From the NCBI RefSeq assembly GCF_002259595.1, contig NZ_MWWU01000002.1, forward strand, positions 62,001-126,000: a stretch of DNA of 64,000 bases, given 5' to 3'. The translations under genes were made by a program, and so were the position numbers. Below the pieces are notes generated by a model that worked only from the letters and a program-made list of their open reading frames with translations, was not told where the DNA came from and made no database searches. Position 1 is the stretch's first letter. Each line of letters begins with the position of its first letter. Below are positions 62,940 through 64,000 of the stretch, one piece after another. Origin of the DNA: Aeriscardovia aeriphila (GTDB lineage Bacteria > Actinomycetota > Actinomycetes > Actinomycetales > Bifidobacteriaceae).

Positions 62940-63008
62940 CGGGAAGCTTTCTGGCAAGGCCCTGGGAAGGCGCGCTGGCAATCCACTTCACCAGATACCC
63001 TTGAAGTT

Positions 63009-63932
63009 ATGCCTTTTAGCCAGCAGTTTATGGACAATCCGAAAGCCGACCGCGTCAAGCGAGTGGCCAGTTTACGCCAAGCTTCTGTTCGCCGCCGCTT
63101 GGGTCTCTTCCTCGTCGAAGGCCCGCAAGCAGTGCGCGAGGCGGTGGCGTATATGCCTGAACGTGTGCACGACGTCTACATTGATACCTCGCACAACCCG
63201 CATGATGACATTATTTCCTCGGCTCTCGAAGCGGCCAACCCGATCTACCTGCACCACGTGTCGACCAAGGTGATGGAAGCGATCAGCCCGGACGCGCAGT
63301 CTATTGCAGCCGTAGTGAGCTCTGAAGGTTTGATCCGCACTCTGGACGATATTGACCTCAACCCGCTGAACACTGAATTTTCCGAGATTGGCAGTACGAG
63401 TAGTGACAATCCCGAGAAAAACTACCAGCCGCAGACGGACCTGATTGTCGCCTGCTGGCAGGCCAGAGACCCAGGAAATGAGGGCACGCTGATTCGTACC
63501 GCCGACGCGAGCGGATGCAGGGCCATCATTCTCGTCGACGACTCCGCCCACCCGCTCAACCCGAAAGTGGTGCGCAGTTCCGCTGGCTCGCTCTTCCACA
63601 TTCCGGTTATTCAAGCCAGCACGGAAGAGTTCTTCGCTTGGGCTGAGAAACATAGCCTGCCAATATGGGCGGCGGATATTCATGGTACGCAAGAGCACGC
63701 GCCTTACGACTTGGTGACTGTGCTGGCCGATCGCAATTCTGGGCTCGTCAAGCCGGCTGCAACACCGATCATGCTGTTTGGCAACGAGGCTCGCGGCCTG
63801 CCAACCGAGATTGTGGAGCGTGCCGGAAGAGCGGTGATGATTCCGTTGTATGGTTCCGCTGAGTCGCTGAATTTGGCGATGAGCGGAGCGGTGATGATGT
63901 ATTCCATCGCCATGGCTCAACACCAAGGCTGA
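63009..63932 (+). CDS. SpoU/TrmH-family RNA 2'-O-methyltransferase
   Basis: The protein is 307 residues. An N-terminal substrate-binding domain (FLVEGPQAVREAVAYMPERV; EAISPDAQSIAAVV) is followed by the trefoil-knot SPOUT domain. Its three motifs are WQARDPGNEGTLIRTADA (motif 1), IMLFGNEARGLP (motif 2) and VMIPLYGSAESLNLAMSGAV (motif 3). It methylates ribose in rRNA or tRNA using S-adenosylmethionine. The exact target is not determined. The ribosome site is weak (GAAG). A polar insertion with Asn/Asp/Ser lies at about 118-140. In many actinobacteria this gene precedes pheST. The window ends 68 bases after its stop codon. Confidence 0.92.
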   Translation: MPFSQQFMDNPKADRVKRVASLRQASVRRRLGLFLVEGPQAVREAVAYMPERVHDVYIDTSHNPHDDIISSALEAANPIYLHHVSTKVMEAISPDAQSIAAVVSSEGLIRTLDDIDLNPLNTEFSEIGSTSSDNPEKNYQPQTDLIVACWQARDPGNEGTLIRTADASGCRAIILVDDSAHPLNPKVVRSSAGSLFHIPVIQASTEEFFAWAEKHSLPIWAADIHGTQEHAPYDLVTVLADRNSGLVKPAATPIMLFGNEARGLPTEIVERAGRAVMIPLYGSAESLNLAMSGAVMMYSIAMAQHQG

Positions 63933-64000
63933 TCCCGCCTCGCCTGTCTGCGTCGGTGTCGGGCTACGTTGAAAGAATAAACAAGGAATAGCTCTCAGCC
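63933..64000. other. Terminal intergenic sequence
   Basis: There are 68 bases after the methyltransferase gene with no recognisable feature. A gene may start beyond the window. Confidence 0.4.

Overview
The window reads as a chromosomal segment of an actinobacterium, most likely Bifidobacterium or a close relative in the Bifidobacteriaceae. Base composition is moderately GC-rich. The supporting content is the tRNA-Thr/tRNA-Met/rpmG/murB block, an AdnAB-like pair of helicase-nucleases, the actinobacterial DUF4191 and DUF3043 membrane proteins, type I glutamine synthetase with an adenylylation motif, a choloylglycine (bile salt) hydrolase, and a YkoE-type thiamine-precursor ECF transporter. I cannot name the species from the sequence alone.

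Layout. 0-9 kb: SPFH/band 7 protein, tRNA-Ser(CGA), DUF308 membrane protein, tRNA-Tyr/Thr/Met, rpmG, murB, an SGNH esterase, ferredoxin fdxA with a small membrane protein, tRNA-Ser(GCT) and a DUF4190 protein. 9-12 kb: small HTH protein with dinB, and a DUF2974-type lipase. 12.5-21.4 kb: two overlapping ~1,460-1,500-residue UvrD/RecB-like helicase-nuclease subunits. 21.6-28.8 kb: GNAT, MFS transporter, RNase J and aminopeptidase N. 29.0-31.8 kb: an AT-richer two-gene restriction-modification island of BcgI (type IIB) architecture. Its nuclease-methylase gene is broken by an 11-G tract, the hallmark of phase variation. 32-37 kb: glyA, glmM, def and a TnpB-only IS200/IS605-type element. 37-49.5 kb: a large membrane protein, then a tight operon of an unknown 1,712-residue acidic-linker protein, ligA and an Mrp ATPase. 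49.5-57.7 kb: bile salt hydrolase family gene, ABC-F ATPase, glnA, DUF4191, a stand-alone lpd and DUF3043. 57.8-64 kb: M20 dipeptidase, a TPP riboswitch controlling ykoE and a fused EcfA-EcfA'-EcfT protein, and a SpoU/TrmH RNA methyltransferase.

The most striking unexplained signal is a short dispersed motif with core TGATAATCT and best full form CTGATAATCTTGAGAAATT. By hand I count 26 exact copies of the 9-mer on the two strands, where about 0.5 would be expected in random sequence of this length. Many degenerate copies also occur. They lie mostly just after stop codons, sometimes as facing pairs that form terminator-like hairpins, and otherwise inside non-conserved linkers of MurB, Def and LigA. 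The distribution resembles DNA uptake sequences of Neisseria and Pasteurellaceae, but the function is unknown. The second notable system is the phase-variable BcgI-like restriction-modification locus.

Two gene products needed correction for likely start sites, and these are noted per entry. No rRNA genes, CRISPR array or prophage were seen.
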